Of a stretch of DNA of 45,733 nucleotides, positions 7,763 to 15,393 are shown piece by piece. The notes under the pieces were generated by a model. The model was given only the letters and a program-made list of their open reading frames with translations. It searched no databases and was not told where the DNA came from. The translations under genes and the position numbers were made by a program. This DNA is from Thalassotalea sp. G2M2-11 (lineage in GTDB: Bacteria; Pseudomonadota; Gammaproteobacteria; Enterobacterales; Alteromonadaceae), in NCBI RefSeq assembly GCF_017168195.1, contig NZ_JADNYL010000007.1:1-45733 (forward strand), read 5' to 3'. The first letter of the stretch is position 1. Every line of letters starts with the position of its first letter.

Positions 7763-8278
7763 ATGAGAAAATTACTTCTGTCTATAGTTTCACTAACACT
7801 AGTTGGTTGTTTGGGCATGCCACAAACAGTACAACCAGTAAAAGATTTTAAGCTTGATAATTATTTAGGTCAGTGGTACGAAATAGCCCGCTTAGATCAC
7901 TCATTTGAACGAGGCTTGAGTCAGGTCACTGCCGAGTATACATTGCGTAAAGATGGCGGAGTTTCGGTGCTAAATCGTGGATACTATGCTGCGACCAAAG
8001 AATGGAAAGAGGCGGAAGGTAAAGCGTATTTCGTTAACAGCCCTGACGAAGGGTATTTGAAAGTGTCATTTTTTGGTCCATTTTATGGCTCATATGTTGT
8101 CTTTGAATTAGAAAAAGAAAACTATGAGTATGCTTTTGTCTCTGGTCCTAATAACGACTATCTTTGGTTGTTATCGCGTTCACCTAGGGTAAGTGCAGAT
8201 ATTATTGAAAGATTTGAACAACTAGCTAAGCAGAAGGGATTTGATATCGAGCAATTAATATACGTGGAACAAGAATAA
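7763..8278 (+). CDS. blc: Outer-membrane lipocalin Blc
   Basis: The 171-residue product is a bacterial lipocalin lipoprotein. It has a signal with lipobox LVGC (Cys about residue 16), the lipocalin GxW motif in YLGQWYEIARLDHSFERG (about 35-52), a central YYAATKEWKEAEGKA strand and the C-terminal LWLLSRSP motif. Known Blc proteins are outer-membrane lipocalins that bind fatty acids or lysophospholipids and help under envelope stress. Lipocalin genes are known passengers of Vibrio chromosomal integrons. The ATG at 7763 has ACGGAG at 7752-7757. Both flanking attC sites carry mutated R' boxes, so the cassette is probably fixed. Confidence 0.95.
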   Translation: MRKLLLSIVSLTLVGCLGMPQTVQPVKDFKLDNYLGQWYEIARLDHSFERGLSQVTAEYTLRKDGGVSVLNRGYYAATKEWKEAEGKAYFVNSPDEGYLKVSFFGPFYGSYVVFELEKENYEYAFVSGPNNDYLWLLSRSPRVSADIIERFEQLAKQKGFDIEQLIYVEQE

Positions 8279-8378
8279 ACCTGACAATAATTTAAATCGG
8301 GGCAGCAAACAGTTTGATTGGTCTCGCTTTGCTACACATTTAAGCAAACTATTATCAGTCCTTAAATTGGCCTTATGT
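8274..8378 (+). repeat. Degenerate attC
   Basis: The left box reads AATAAAC and the right box CTTATGT (8372-8378). The arms CAGTTTGATTGG and TTTAAGCAAACT are retained. Confidence 0.65.
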
Positions 8379-8399
8379 TTCATCGGCCTGAGAAATCAT

Positions 8400-8428
8400 T
8401 TGACTTTAACCCGCGCGGTCTATATTGT
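8400..8428 (+). promoter_or_regulatory. Putative sigma-70 promoter of the cold-shock gene
   Basis: TTGACT (8400-8405), a 17-bp spacer and TATTGT (8423-8428) lie about 160 bp before the start codon. That implies a long 5' leader of roughly 150 nt, as known for cspA-type mRNAs. No clear cold-box sequence was found. Confidence 0.5.
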
Positions 8429-8584
8429 GTGCACAGCTTGAAAGTAACTCTTTTTTTATTACCTCCATTTCGTCGCGTTCATTGTAGTTCTTCGTCCTGT
8501 AGCTTCTAAATTTCAATTTATATTTCCCGCTTATTCGTGCCTCACGAAGGCATTCTTATACTTTTTATATACAGGATATTTATC

Positions 8585-8794
8585 ATGTCTAATGCAACTA
8601 CTGGTACCGTAAAATGGTTCAACGAATCTAAAGGTTTTGGTTTTATTGAACAAAAATCTGGCCCAGACGTTTTTGCCCACTTCAGTGCAATTGTTAACGC
8701 TGGTTTCAAAACATTAGCTGAAGGTCAATTGGTTGAGTTCAATGTAACTCAAGGCCAAAAAGGCCCTCAGGCTGAGAATATCGTAGCTATCTAA
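8585..8794 (+). CDS. CspA-family cold-shock protein
   Basis: The 69-residue protein is a single cold-shock domain with [17 protein letters not shown] (RNP1 KGFGFI, about residues 17-22) and RNP2 VFAHFS (about 30-35). Such proteins bind single-stranded nucleic acid and act as RNA chaperones in the cytoplasm. An in-frame upstream GTG gives a longer ORF, but the family start is ATG 8585, preceded by AGGAT. It has a candidate promoter, a long leader and a strong terminator, which is unusual for a cassette gene. A decayed attC lies to its left and a mostly intact one to its right. Confidence 0.95.
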   Translation: MSNATTGTVKWFNESKGFGFIEQKSGPDVFAHFSAIVNAGFKTLAEGQLVEFNVTQGQKGPQAENIVAI

Positions 8795-8811
8795 TAGCGC
8801 GCCAACTCTTA

Positions 8812-8843
8812 AAAAAGGCAAGCTGTAATGGCTTGCCTTTTTT
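8812..8843 (+). terminator. Rho-independent terminator of the cold-shock gene
   Basis: AAAGGCAAGC and GCTTGCCTTT form a G+C-rich stem with a 7-nt loop, followed by a run of Ts. Confidence 0.9.
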
Positions 8844-8882
8844 GTGTCTAAAATATAGTAAACCTCTATAATCAATAAAGAC

Positions 8883-8985
8883 ACATAACAAACTATTACA
8901 GTACGGGGCTTTTAACCGTTAGCTTTTCTAACTAGGTTCGTCATTTTAGCCAACTGTATAAAAGCCTCTAAATGGGGCGTTAACG
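8883..8985 (+). repeat. attC site
   Basis: R'' ACATAAC at 8883-8889 and R' GTTAACG at 8979-8985, with the arms CCGTTAGCTTTTC and TTTTAGCCAAC. The right box departs from GTTRRRY only in its last bases. Confidence 0.8.
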
Positions 8986-9008
8986 CTTGGCAATCGGAAC
9001 ACCTCTTT

Positions 9009-10343
9009 ATGAGCACAGATAAACAAGCAAACTCACAATCCACTCGATTACCAAAGGAATTTGTTGATCGACTGACGAACCCCTTTGTTCGCTTCTTGAA
9101 TATTGAGTCAGCTAGTGGCGCAATTCTTCTATTGTTTACGCTTTTCGCACTCGTTCTATCCAACTCACCATGGGCTGATTTGTACGAACATGTTTGGGAG
9201 ACACAGGCCGGTTTTTATCTTGGCTCTATCGAGTTTACCCGTTCGTTACGCGAGTGGATCAATGATGGCCTTATGACGCTATTTTTCTTTCTTGTCGCAT
9301 TAGAGCTCAAACGGGAGCTGGTACTTGGAGAATTGAACAAACCTCGCATGGCCGCACTATCTATAGCAGCCGCCCTCGGCGGTATGATCGTCCCTGCTGC
9401 TATCTATCTGGCAGTGCAAACAGGGCAAGCCGGTCAGTCTGGATGGGGGACAGTCATGGCAACTGACACGGCGTTTGTTATTGGTTGCTTGGCGCTGCTT
9501 GGCACCCGCATTCCTCAATGCTTACGGGTATTTATGCTGTCATTGGCAATTGTTGACGATATTGGTGCCATACTTGTCGTCGCTATCGGCTATAGTAGCG
9601 ATATTGTCTGGTGGCCGTTGGTGGTGGCCACACTTGGTCTAGTGATCACACGCGCTATGGCTATGTTTGGCTTTCGCGGCTTTCCACTCTACATATTAGT
9701 GGGGGTGCTCATCTGGCTCGCCGTTGATGCGTCCGGGATCCACGCCACCATCACAGGCGTCATACTCGGTTTGATGACGCCTGCGCGTCGATGGGTCAGT
9801 GACGAACGGTTGTACTCGATATTGGATCAGGTTATTGCACATCCAGCCGGCAACGAAAGCAGTAGTGATACGAAAGATCGGCAAACATTACAGATGGCCG
9901 AAATTGCCGCGCGTGAATCGCTGTCTCCAGTGGAACGTCTGGAGATTATGCTGCATCCTTGGGTAGGGTTTGTCATTATGCCTCTGTTTGCATTTGCTAA
10001 CGCTGGTTTACCGCTGAGTTTAAGCAACCTTGGCAGCTCAGTTACCGTGGCGATATTCTTAGGCTTCGTGCTGGGTAAACCAATAGGCGTTATGTTGTTC
10101 AGTTGGCTAGCTGTGCGTTTACATATCGCAATTCTCCCTCCTGAACTTAATTGGAGGTTGCTTGCAGGTGGCAGTTTTCTAGCTGGTATTGGTTTCACCA
10201 TGGCGCTGTTTATTGCGAATATGGCTTTCGGCGATAGCTTGATTGAAAGCGCAAAGCTGGGAATCTTCTTGGCATCCGTTTTCTCTGCCGTGGCAGGACT
10301 TGTGCTATTGGTGTGGCTGCCTACACGAGTAAAAATTGCTTGA
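9009..10343 (+). CDS. nhaA: Na+/H+ antiporter NhaA
   Basis: The 444-residue membrane protein is an NhaA antiporter. It has the ATDTAF motif with Asp153 and the paired aspartates of IVDD (Asp183, Asp184), matching the ion-binding Asp residues 133, 163 and 164 of E. coli NhaA. A later LGKPIG supplies the conserved lysine. It exports Na+ (or Li+) in exchange for protons across the inner membrane. It is longer than E. coli NhaA (388 residues), with an N-terminal extension and a hydrophilic insert at about 275-300. Its base composition is clearly richer in G+C than all neighbours and the ribosome-binding site is weak, suggesting recent acquisition. It occupies a cassette position but its right-hand attC is badly decayed. 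Confidence 0.95.
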   Translation: MSTDKQANSQSTRLPKEFVDRLTNPFVRFLNIESASGAILLLFTLFALVLSNSPWADLYEHVWETQAGFYLGSIEFTRSLREWINDGLMTLFFFLVALELKRELVLGELNKPRMAALSIAAALGGMIVPAAIYLAVQTGQAGQSGWGTVMATDTAFVIGCLALLGTRIPQCLRVFMLSLAIVDDIGAILVVAIGYSSDIVWWPLVVATLGLVITRAMAMFGFRGFPLYILVGVLIWLAVDASGIHATITGVILGLMTPARRWVSDERLYSILDQVIAHPAGNESSSDTKDRQTLQMAEIAARESLSPVERLEIMLHPWVGFVIMPLFAFANAGLPLSLSNLGSSVTVAIFLGFVLGKPIGVMLFSWLAVRLHIAILPPELNWRLLAGGSFLAGIGFTMALFIANMAFGDSLIESAKLGIFLASVFSAVAGLVLLVWLPTRVKIA

Positions 10344-10393
10344 GTGTGAAATCATGAAAGTGCCAGTATGACCCACTTTCGTATTATCATTGG

Positions 10394-10456
10394 TGCTAAT
10401 AAGGCGTTTAAAAAGAACGTATTTAAGCATCGTGGCTTTTAACTAAAACGTTAGCA
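10394..10456 (+). repeat. Strongly degenerate attC remnant
   Basis: TGCTAATAAGGCGTTTAAAA resembles the left end of local attC sites (TAACAAGGCGTTTAAAA) and GTTAGCA at 10450-10456 resembles an R' box. Most of the palindrome is lost. Confidence 0.5.
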
Positions 10457-10531
10457 ATATCTGAAAATATGAGTGCATTTTAAAATTTTTAGGTTAACAT
10501 TGGTGTGGATTAACATTAATTAAGGAAAATT

Positions 10532-10756
10532 ATGAATAACGATATAAAAGGGATGTGCTTGTTTCTAGGCTTAATTGGTTTAGGTTATGTTGCTCTATTA
10601 ATACTTGTAGCGTTACTTACTAGCGTTAAAGTAATTAAAAGTATTATGTTTATTTCTATTTTTTCAACATTCTTAATTAGTTTGGGTTTAACTCCACAAG
10701 TTAAAAACCGTCTATACAACTACCTCAAGACATTAGCTGTAAAACAGTTTGCATAA
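10532..10756 (+). CDS. Two-helix small membrane protein
   Basis: A 74-residue protein with two transmembrane helices (about 6-30 and 33-55) and a basic tail. The ATG at 10532 follows AAGGA at 10522-10526. No family is recognised. Confidence 0.62.
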   Translation: MNNDIKGMCLFLGLIGLGYVALLILVALLTSVKVIKSIMFISIFSTFLISLGLTPQVKNRLYNYLKTLAVKQFA

Positions 10757-11008
10757 AGTCTTGTTCACAAGGCATTCAACCGGACAATAATCGGTAAATC
10801 CATTAGCCATATGTACCGGCTTTATATACAAAATGCAGTGTCGAGGGTAGGCATTTGAATTGGTATTGCCGAGCGAGTTTGATTATTGCTGCTTTGGTAG
10901 TTTTTATTTTCCTATGGTGAATGGGGCTTACGTCAAATTGCTTAGTTATTTAACAAACTAATTATGGCTCTGGCTTTGCTAACCCATGAAAATGGAAGCT
11001 AGCACCTC
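10757..11008 (+). other. Decayed cassette debris, no intact gene
   Basis: The 252-bp gap contains attC-like scraps (CACAAGGCATTCAACCGGACAATAATCGG and ATTTAACAAACTAATTATGGC) and a 21-codon hydrophobic fragment from TTG 10857, which looks like the end of a lost membrane protein. No convincing gene or complete attC is present. Confidence 0.45.
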
Positions 11009-11437
11009 GTGGGGAGTCATTATGCCTATAAACCTATAGAGGATTGTGGTTTGGTTAAAGTTTCGAGCACCAAAATCTTATTGTTTGGCTATGCGTGCTT
11101 AGGTTTTATATTTTTATACTTAAGCATCTTAAATGGAGTTAAAGACCTCGGTGGTAATCGTAGCTTAGCTTCTTTATATGTTTTAATATTCTCTTTAATA
11201 ATGTTTTTTGGCTTGTTTAAACTTCCGGAGTATTTCACCATTATTAGCGCTTTAAACTTTTTAGGAGGGTTGATGTTGGTTGGTTATATAAATATTAAAT
11301 GTCTACCGGACCTCAGTGCTTTCCTACTATCAGTTTTTTGTTTGGGTTTAGTAGGGTTTGTAATATCAATAAAGGCTAATAGAGTAGCAAAGGCTTATAA
11401 TAAACGATTGAATAACGGACAAAATTCAGTTGGCTGA
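11009..11437 (+). CDS. Four-helix membrane protein of unknown function
   Basis: A 142-residue product with about four transmembrane helices (roughly 23-42, 52-72, 76-96 and 103-124) and a basic tail. The GTG at 11009 has no good ribosome-binding site; TTG 11051 is a possible internal start, so the N-terminus is uncertain. The reading frame continues into the attC (last residues NNGQNSVG are attC sequence), probably because the original stop was lost or because the stop naturally lies within the site. Confidence 0.58.
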   Translation: MGSHYAYKPIEDCGLVKVSSTKILLFGYACLGFIFLYLSILNGVKDLGGNRSLASLYVLIFSLIMFFGLFKLPEYFTIISALNFLGGLMLVGYINIKCLPDLSAFLLSVFCLGLVGFVISIKANRVAKAYNKRLNNGQNSVG

Positions 11438-11494
11438 TTTCGCTCCGCTTACATTTTAGCCAACGAAATTTTGCTCATTAACAGGGCGGTAGCC
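11410..11494 (+). repeat. Degenerate attC overlapping the end of the preceding gene
   Basis: The left box GAATAAC (11410-11416) leads directly into GGACAAAATTCAGTTGGCTG. The right box reads GGTAGCC (11488-11494) instead of GTTAGCC. Confidence 0.68.
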
Positions 11495-11507
11495 ATCAGG
11501 ATAATCA

Positions 11508-11912
11508 ATGAACTTGCGTAAAGTTTTTATATTTTTTTCTATTTATTACATTTTAGCTTCAATAATCATAGGTGCAGCCCTAATTTATTTTGATATTGGA
11601 GGAGTTAAAGCATTAGATGTCTTTATTTTATATTTTGTTATACGCTCCATAGGTGAGTCATTTGCTAAAAGTAATGGTCGTTGCTATTCAGCTTCGGAAC
11701 AAACTAAAGTTATCTGGGGAATTATTTTAATTATGACTTTTATTCAAAGTCTTTTTGTCTTAAAAGCATTTATAGAACTTGATCAATCATTTAGTTTTAT
11801 TGTCTTTATTCCTACCGTAATTATTACTTCAACTATGTATGCGATCGCCATTTATTTATTTGTAATTATTAATAAGAAAAGCTTAATTAAGCGTGGCATT
11901 GTTGCTGGCTAA
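11508..11912 (+). CDS. Four-helix membrane protein, possibly ABZJ_00895-type family
   Basis: The 134-residue product has four transmembrane helices. A polar segment between the second and third helix (RSIGESFAKSNGR ... SEQTKVIWG, about 47-72) is what I recall of the small ABZJ_00895-type membrane family common in integrons. That match is from memory and tentative. The ATG at 11508 follows an AGGAT. The TAA falls within the R'' box of the next attC. Function unknown. Confidence 0.68.
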   Translation: MNLRKVFIFFSIYYILASIIIGAALIYFDIGGVKALDVFILYFVIRSIGESFAKSNGRCYSASEQTKVIWGIILIMTFIQSLFVLKAFIELDQSFSFIVFIPTVIITSTMYAIAIYLFVIINKKSLIKRGIVAG

Positions 11913-12008
11913 CAAGCCATTGTAGTGCAGAATTTTTAACCGTTGGTTTTCCACATTAGGTTTGTTATTTTAGCCAACAAATTCTCGCTTGTTATTTAGG
12001 CGTTTGAT
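11907..12008 (+). repeat. attC site, last recognisable one of the left array
   Basis: R'' GGCTAAC at 11907-11913; right box GTTTGAT at 12002-12008 (one step from the consensus). The arms ACCGTTGGTTTTCC and TTTTAGCCAAC are present. Confidence 0.75.
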
Positions 12009-12025
12009 GAATACGGAATGTTCAG

Positions 12026-12694
12026 ATGTTCTTTAATAAAAGAAGGGTAATAATTGCAGCGGCAATACCTATTATATTTATATTTTCCGTTCTTATTCAT
12101 GAATACGGGCATGTTCTCGGTGCAAAATTTGTAGGCGTTAATAATTTAAATATTTATGTCTGGCCAGGTTATGAATTATCTCCTAATTTTGGGCGACCGT
12201 ATGATGGCGAATGGCCTAATAATGCTATAGGATTTGGAATTTTTTCACCCGAAATTAACCAGAATATCTCTTTAAATACCGACTTTCTTTCTGGGCTATC
12301 ATCTATACCGTCATTAAATATACAACCACTTAAACCTAGGTATCAATCGATAACTAAAACACAACATGGTGTAATAGCATTAATGGGGAGTGGCTTAAAC
12401 CTCATTGTTTCTATTATGTCTATTTTATTTCTTTATCAATTCAGGCCTAAGGGGATTTGGTATTTTTTGGCCGCAAGTGGTTCTTTTCTGTTTTATGACA
12501 TTTTATTTTATACCGTATTTCCTTTATTTCTAAATTTACCACATTTGATCTTTTGGGGCGGCAGCAAGGCTGAGCCTATAATGGGGTTATCAAGCTTGGG
12601 AGTTGATCAAAATATATCGGTTACGGTAATAGTTGCCTTATCTATTTTACAATTTTTCTTTTTGTCTAAATTACTATTTGTTCATACTAAGTGA
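12026..12694 (+). CDS. Membrane protein with an HExxH zinc-protease motif (M50-like)
   Basis: The 222-residue product has a hydrophobic N-terminal helix that carries HEYGHVLGAKFVG (His25, Glu26, His29), the zinc-site signature of site-2-protease (M50) type membrane proteases. At least three more transmembrane segments follow (about 118-138, 144-172 and 195-217). A later FYDILFY in a membrane segment could supply the third zinc ligand. The soluble loop at about 45-115 is unusual. It could be an intramembrane or membrane metalloprotease of unknown target, or an inactive relative. It is the last gene of the left array; no attC follows it. Confidence 0.72.
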   Translation: MFFNKRRVIIAAAIPIIFIFSVLIHEYGHVLGAKFVGVNNLNIYVWPGYELSPNFGRPYDGEWPNNAIGFGIFSPEINQNISLNTDFLSGLSSIPSLNIQPLKPRYQSITKTQHGVIALMGSGLNLIVSIMSILFLYQFRPKGIWYFLAASGSFLFYDILFYTVFPLFLNLPHLIFWGGSKAEPIMGLSSLGVDQNISVTVIVALSILQFFFLSKLLFVHTK

Positions 12695-12815
12695 ATATAT
12701 AACATCAATTCACTGATGATGTGGCGAAACATATTACCTGATAATGATTTATTTTCTTAATACAAAGATCCTTGCTATGGTGTTTATCAAATAATGCGCA
12801 TAAAGGATTAAACAC

Positions 12816-14120
12816 ATGATCAAGCTTAACTTTTCAAAACAGTCAATAGCATTGGTACTGGCATCAATTACATCACTATCAGCAATGGCTGAAACTCAAA
12901 TCATTCATGCGGGTGAGTTATTAGCTGTTCCGGGGAAGGCGCCGTTGAAAAAACAGTCTATCGTAATCAATGACGGTAAGATCACGGCGGTAAAATCAGG
13001 TTTTGTCTCAGCAGCTGGTTTTGCAAGTGATACAGAAATTATCGATTTATCCAATAGTTTTGTTATGCCGGGCTTAATGGATATGCATGTTCATCTTCAA
13101 GGCGAGCTTGGTCCAAACAATGATAAAGATAAATTACGGCTTTCTGATGCTGATCTTTTAGTTAAAAGTGCGTTTTTTGCTAAAAAAACGCTAATGGCTG
13201 GCTTTACAACCGTTAGGGATCTAGGCAGTAGTGCCGAGCAAAGTTTTGCTTTGCGTGATGGCATTGAAAAAGGTTATCTAATTGGACCTCGTGTTGTCGC
13301 AGCAGGAAGCAGTGTCGCGGTGACTGGTGGTCATGGTGATGTTGATGGTATGAGCCCTGATCTGATGGATCTTTATACACCAAAAACAATTTGTGACGGA
13401 CCTTATGATTGTCGTCGAGCGACACGACGTGCCATTAAATTTGGTGCTGATGTAATAAAAATAACCTCTACTGGCGGAGTACTTTCTGATACAAATACTG
13501 GTACGGGCCAACAAATGGCAGATGATGAATTACGGGAAGTGGTGACATCGGCTCATGCCTTAGGCCGAAAAGTCGCCAGTCATGCCCATGCTGCAGCAGG
13601 CATAAATGCTGCACTAAAAGCAGGGGTCGACAGTATTGAGCATGGTAGCTACGCTAACGAAGAAAGTATTAAACTCTTTAAGAAAAATGGCGCATATCTA
13701 GTGCCAACCTTGATGGCAGGTGATACCGTTGTTGGTTTAGCAAAAACTACCGAATTTCTGTCACCGGCTATTCGCGCAAAAGCGATTCGAGTTGGTGGCG
13801 ATATGCTAGAAAACTTTCAACGTGCTCATCAAGCCGGCGTTAAAATCGCTTATGGCACTGATAGTGGCGTGTCAAAGCATGGCAATAATGGCAAAGAAGC
13901 TCTGCTTATGTATAAAGCGGGGATGAGCCCGCAAGCTATCTTAAAATCTGCCACAATTAATGCGGCAGATCTGATCGGCAAATCGTCACAATTAGGGACG
14001 ATCGAAACAGGCAAAATAGCCGATATTATTGCTATGAGTAACAGCCCTATAAAGGATATTAAGGCATTAATGGCTGTTGATTTTGTGATGAAATCTGGCC
14101 ATGTCGTTAAAGCCAAATAA
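12816..14120 (+). CDS. Secreted metal-dependent amidohydrolase (imidazolonepropionase/prolidase-like)
   Basis: A 434-residue protein with a Sec signal peptide (cleavage near AMA|ETQ, about residue 25) and an amidohydrolase-superfamily TIM barrel. It shows the HxH metal motif in MDMHVHL (His91, His93), KITSTGG with the likely carbamylated lysine, SHAHAAAG, IEHGS and the catalytic Asp in YGTDSG. Relatives hydrolyse Xaa-Pro dipeptides, acyl-amino acids or similar amides; the substrate cannot be told. Export suggests periplasmic peptide scavenging. The ATG at 12816 has AAAGGA at 12802-12807. It is the first gene outside the left array and ends at a terminator shared with trmO. Confidence 0.88.
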   Translation: MIKLNFSKQSIALVLASITSLSAMAETQIIHAGELLAVPGKAPLKKQSIVINDGKITAVKSGFVSAAGFASDTEIIDLSNSFVMPGLMDMHVHLQGELGPNNDKDKLRLSDADLLVKSAFFAKKTLMAGFTTVRDLGSSAEQSFALRDGIEKGYLIGPRVVAAGSSVAVTGGHGDVDGMSPDLMDLYTPKTICDGPYDCRRATRRAIKFGADVIKITSTGGVLSDTNTGTGQQMADDELREVVTSAHALGRKVASHAHAAAGINAALKAGVDSIEHGSYANEESIKLFKKNGAYLVPTLMAGDTVVGLAKTTEFLSPAIRAKAIRVGGDMLENFQRAHQAGVKIAYGTDSGVSKHGNNGKEALLMYKAGMSPQAILKSATINAADLIGKSSQLGTIETGKIADIIAMSNSPIKDIKALMAVDFVMKSGHVVKAK

Positions 14121-14137
14121 AATAGTTAGTATTAGCT

Positions 14138-14170
14138 AAAAAGCGCTGATCTTATTATCAGCGCTTTTTT
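14138..14170. terminator. Bidirectional terminator between convergent genes
   Basis: AAAAAGCGCTGAT and ATCAGCGCTTTTTT form a 12-13-bp stem with a 6-nt loop and T runs on both strands, between the amidohydrolase gene and trmO. Confidence 0.9.
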
Positions 14171-14177
14171 ATTACTA

Positions 14178-14897
14178 TTAGCCAGTAATTTCAAGTACTT
14201 CAATAGTATTGAGTTTGGGGACATGCCAAGTAATATTTTTGCCATATAAGCTCATGCCATACACCTTAGTATCGGTTTTACCTTGTTTGTAGGCTGGTCG
14301 AGGGTCTTGGGCAAGCACTTGCTCAATAAGCAAGGTTAGCTCAGGTAATTGCTGATGTAGCTGTTGTAAGCAATGTACGGCTTTCGGCGTAAATATTACT
14401 TGAGTCTGTTTGTCAGGTGCACTATTTGCAAAACCTGCGTGCGCATCTGTAATGTTATCTGAATAGGGAATATAAGGCTTTATATCAACAATTGGGGTGT
14501 TGTTTAATAAATCGATACCACAAACGTGCAGCTCTGTTTGAGTCGTATTGGTGACGATTTTGTCTAATAATACTGCAGACATACCAATAGAGTTGGGCCG
14601 AAACGTTGAGCGAGTCGCTAATACGCCTAGTTTTTTATTACCACCTAAACGAGGCGGCCGAACCAACGGCTTCCAACCTTGTTCGGCAGTACCATGAAAA
14701 ATAAACAATAACCAGATGTGACTAAATTCTGATAAACCCCTTACCATGTCTGGATGATTGGCTTGCCCAGTTAACCTGATAATGCCTTTTGCCGCAGAGA
14801 CTAAGCCAGGCTGTCTAGGTATGGCAAACTTTTCATCGTACGGTGAAGATACAGTTCCAATAGGAGTGATGTTAATCGTTGTTTCAAGCGGGTTCAT
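14178..14897 (-). CDS. trmO: tRNA (t6A37) N6-methyltransferase TrmO
   Basis: The 239-residue protein is of the TsaA/YaeB family, which N6-methylates t6A at position 37 of some threonine tRNAs using S-adenosylmethionine. Family motifs are IGTVSSPYDEKFAIPRQPG at the N-terminus, GLSEFSHIWLLF, and RSTFRPNSIGMSAV in the middle. The C-terminal part has DPRPAYK, typical of the long gammaproteobacterial form. It lies two bases downstream of rcsF on the same strand, the same gene pair as in E. coli, and is probably co-transcribed with it. Confidence 0.95.
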   Translation of the reverse strand: MNPLETTINITPIGTVSSPYDEKFAIPRQPGLVSAAKGIIRLTGQANHPDMVRGLSEFSHIWLLFIFHGTAEQGWKPLVRPPRLGGNKKLGVLATRSTFRPNSIGMSAVLLDKIVTNTTQTELHVCGIDLLNNTPIVDIKPYIPYSDNITDAHAGFANSAPDKQTQVIFTPKAVHCLQQLHQQLPELTLLIEQVLAQDPRPAYKQGKTDTKVYGMSLYGKNITWHVPKLNTIEVLEITG

Positions 14898-14899
14898 GA

Positions 14900-15280
14900 T
14901 TATTGTGCAACTATATAAGCTTTACCGTAACAAACGCGAGTGGTAATACATTTTTTGTCGGTTTGTGCCGTTTGCAAAAGCGCACATCCTGAAAATACAA
15001 TGGCGTTCGCCCCTAGTTGATAGGCATTACGCCTTGCATGGGTCCGGGCATCTATTTCATTGGCGCTGTCATGACTGGCTTTACTTTGACAAGACTCTCC
15101 CTCAACGGCTGCTAAGTAACGAGCATTTAGCGTTTGTATTTGTTTTTCTTGGTAAATTTTAACTTTAGTTGCTGAAAAGTATTCACTAAAATTTTGCTTA
15201 TCTAAATTGGTCGAAATGGAATAGTGTTGCGCACAGCCAGAAAGGAGCAATGTGCTCATTAGCATTAATAGGTGCTTCAT
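14900..15280 (-). CDS. rcsF: RcsF outer-membrane stress-sensor lipoprotein
   Basis: Starting at ATG 15280 (GGAA just upstream), the 126-residue product has a lipoprotein signal with lipobox LSGC (Cys about residue 16). A C-terminal domain carries four cysteines (ESC, SGC, KKC, RVC) in the arrangement of RcsF, whose two non-consecutive disulfides are known. It also has NAYQLGANAIV, typical of the family. RcsF senses envelope defects for the Rcs phosphorelay in enterics; no Rcs genes are in the window. A longer TTG start at 15295 is less likely. Synteny with trmO supports the call. Confidence 0.88.
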   Translation of the reverse strand: MKHLLMLMSTLLLSGCAQHYSISTNLDKQNFSEYFSATKVKIYQEKQIQTLNARYLAAVEGESCQSKASHDSANEIDARTHARRNAYQLGANAIVFSGCALLQTAQTDKKCITTRVCYGKAYIVAQ

Positions 15281-15393
15281 AAGGTTTCCATGCAATGATT
15301 ATGGCGTAATGCGTATTTTATGTTGAGGGTATTCTAAAGTGAAGTAATGTATACAAGCAACAGCGCTTGTTAATGAATGGGTGGCATAACACT

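Larger units (their letters stand above)
1..12694 (+). mobile_element. Integron cassette array without an integrase in the window (CALIN-like, or distal part of a second integron)
   Basis: About twenty short ORFs, all on the plus strand, are separated by attC-like sites. Each site starts with a TAAC-type R'' box at or next to the stop codon of one gene and ends with a GTTRRRY-type R' box 10-50 bp before the next start. Between the boxes lie imperfect inverted repeats such as GCTTGCTCGG...TTTAGCAAGC. No tyrosine recombinase is present up to 12.7 kb. The array ends at the membrane-protease gene at 12694, followed by ordinary core genes. Sites left of about 4 kb are intact and those further right are mostly mutated, as expected if the right end is the oldest, distal part. 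Whether an integrase lies left of position 1 cannot be seen. Confidence 0.9.

Noticed and set aside
9827-10201. A 124-codon ORF on the strand opposite nhaA
   Set aside because: It is fully inside the clear NhaA coding region and has no family features.
12695-12815. A final attC after the HExxH gene
   Set aside because: TATATAACATCAA resembles an R'' box, but no arms or GTTRRRY box follow before the amidohydrolase gene.
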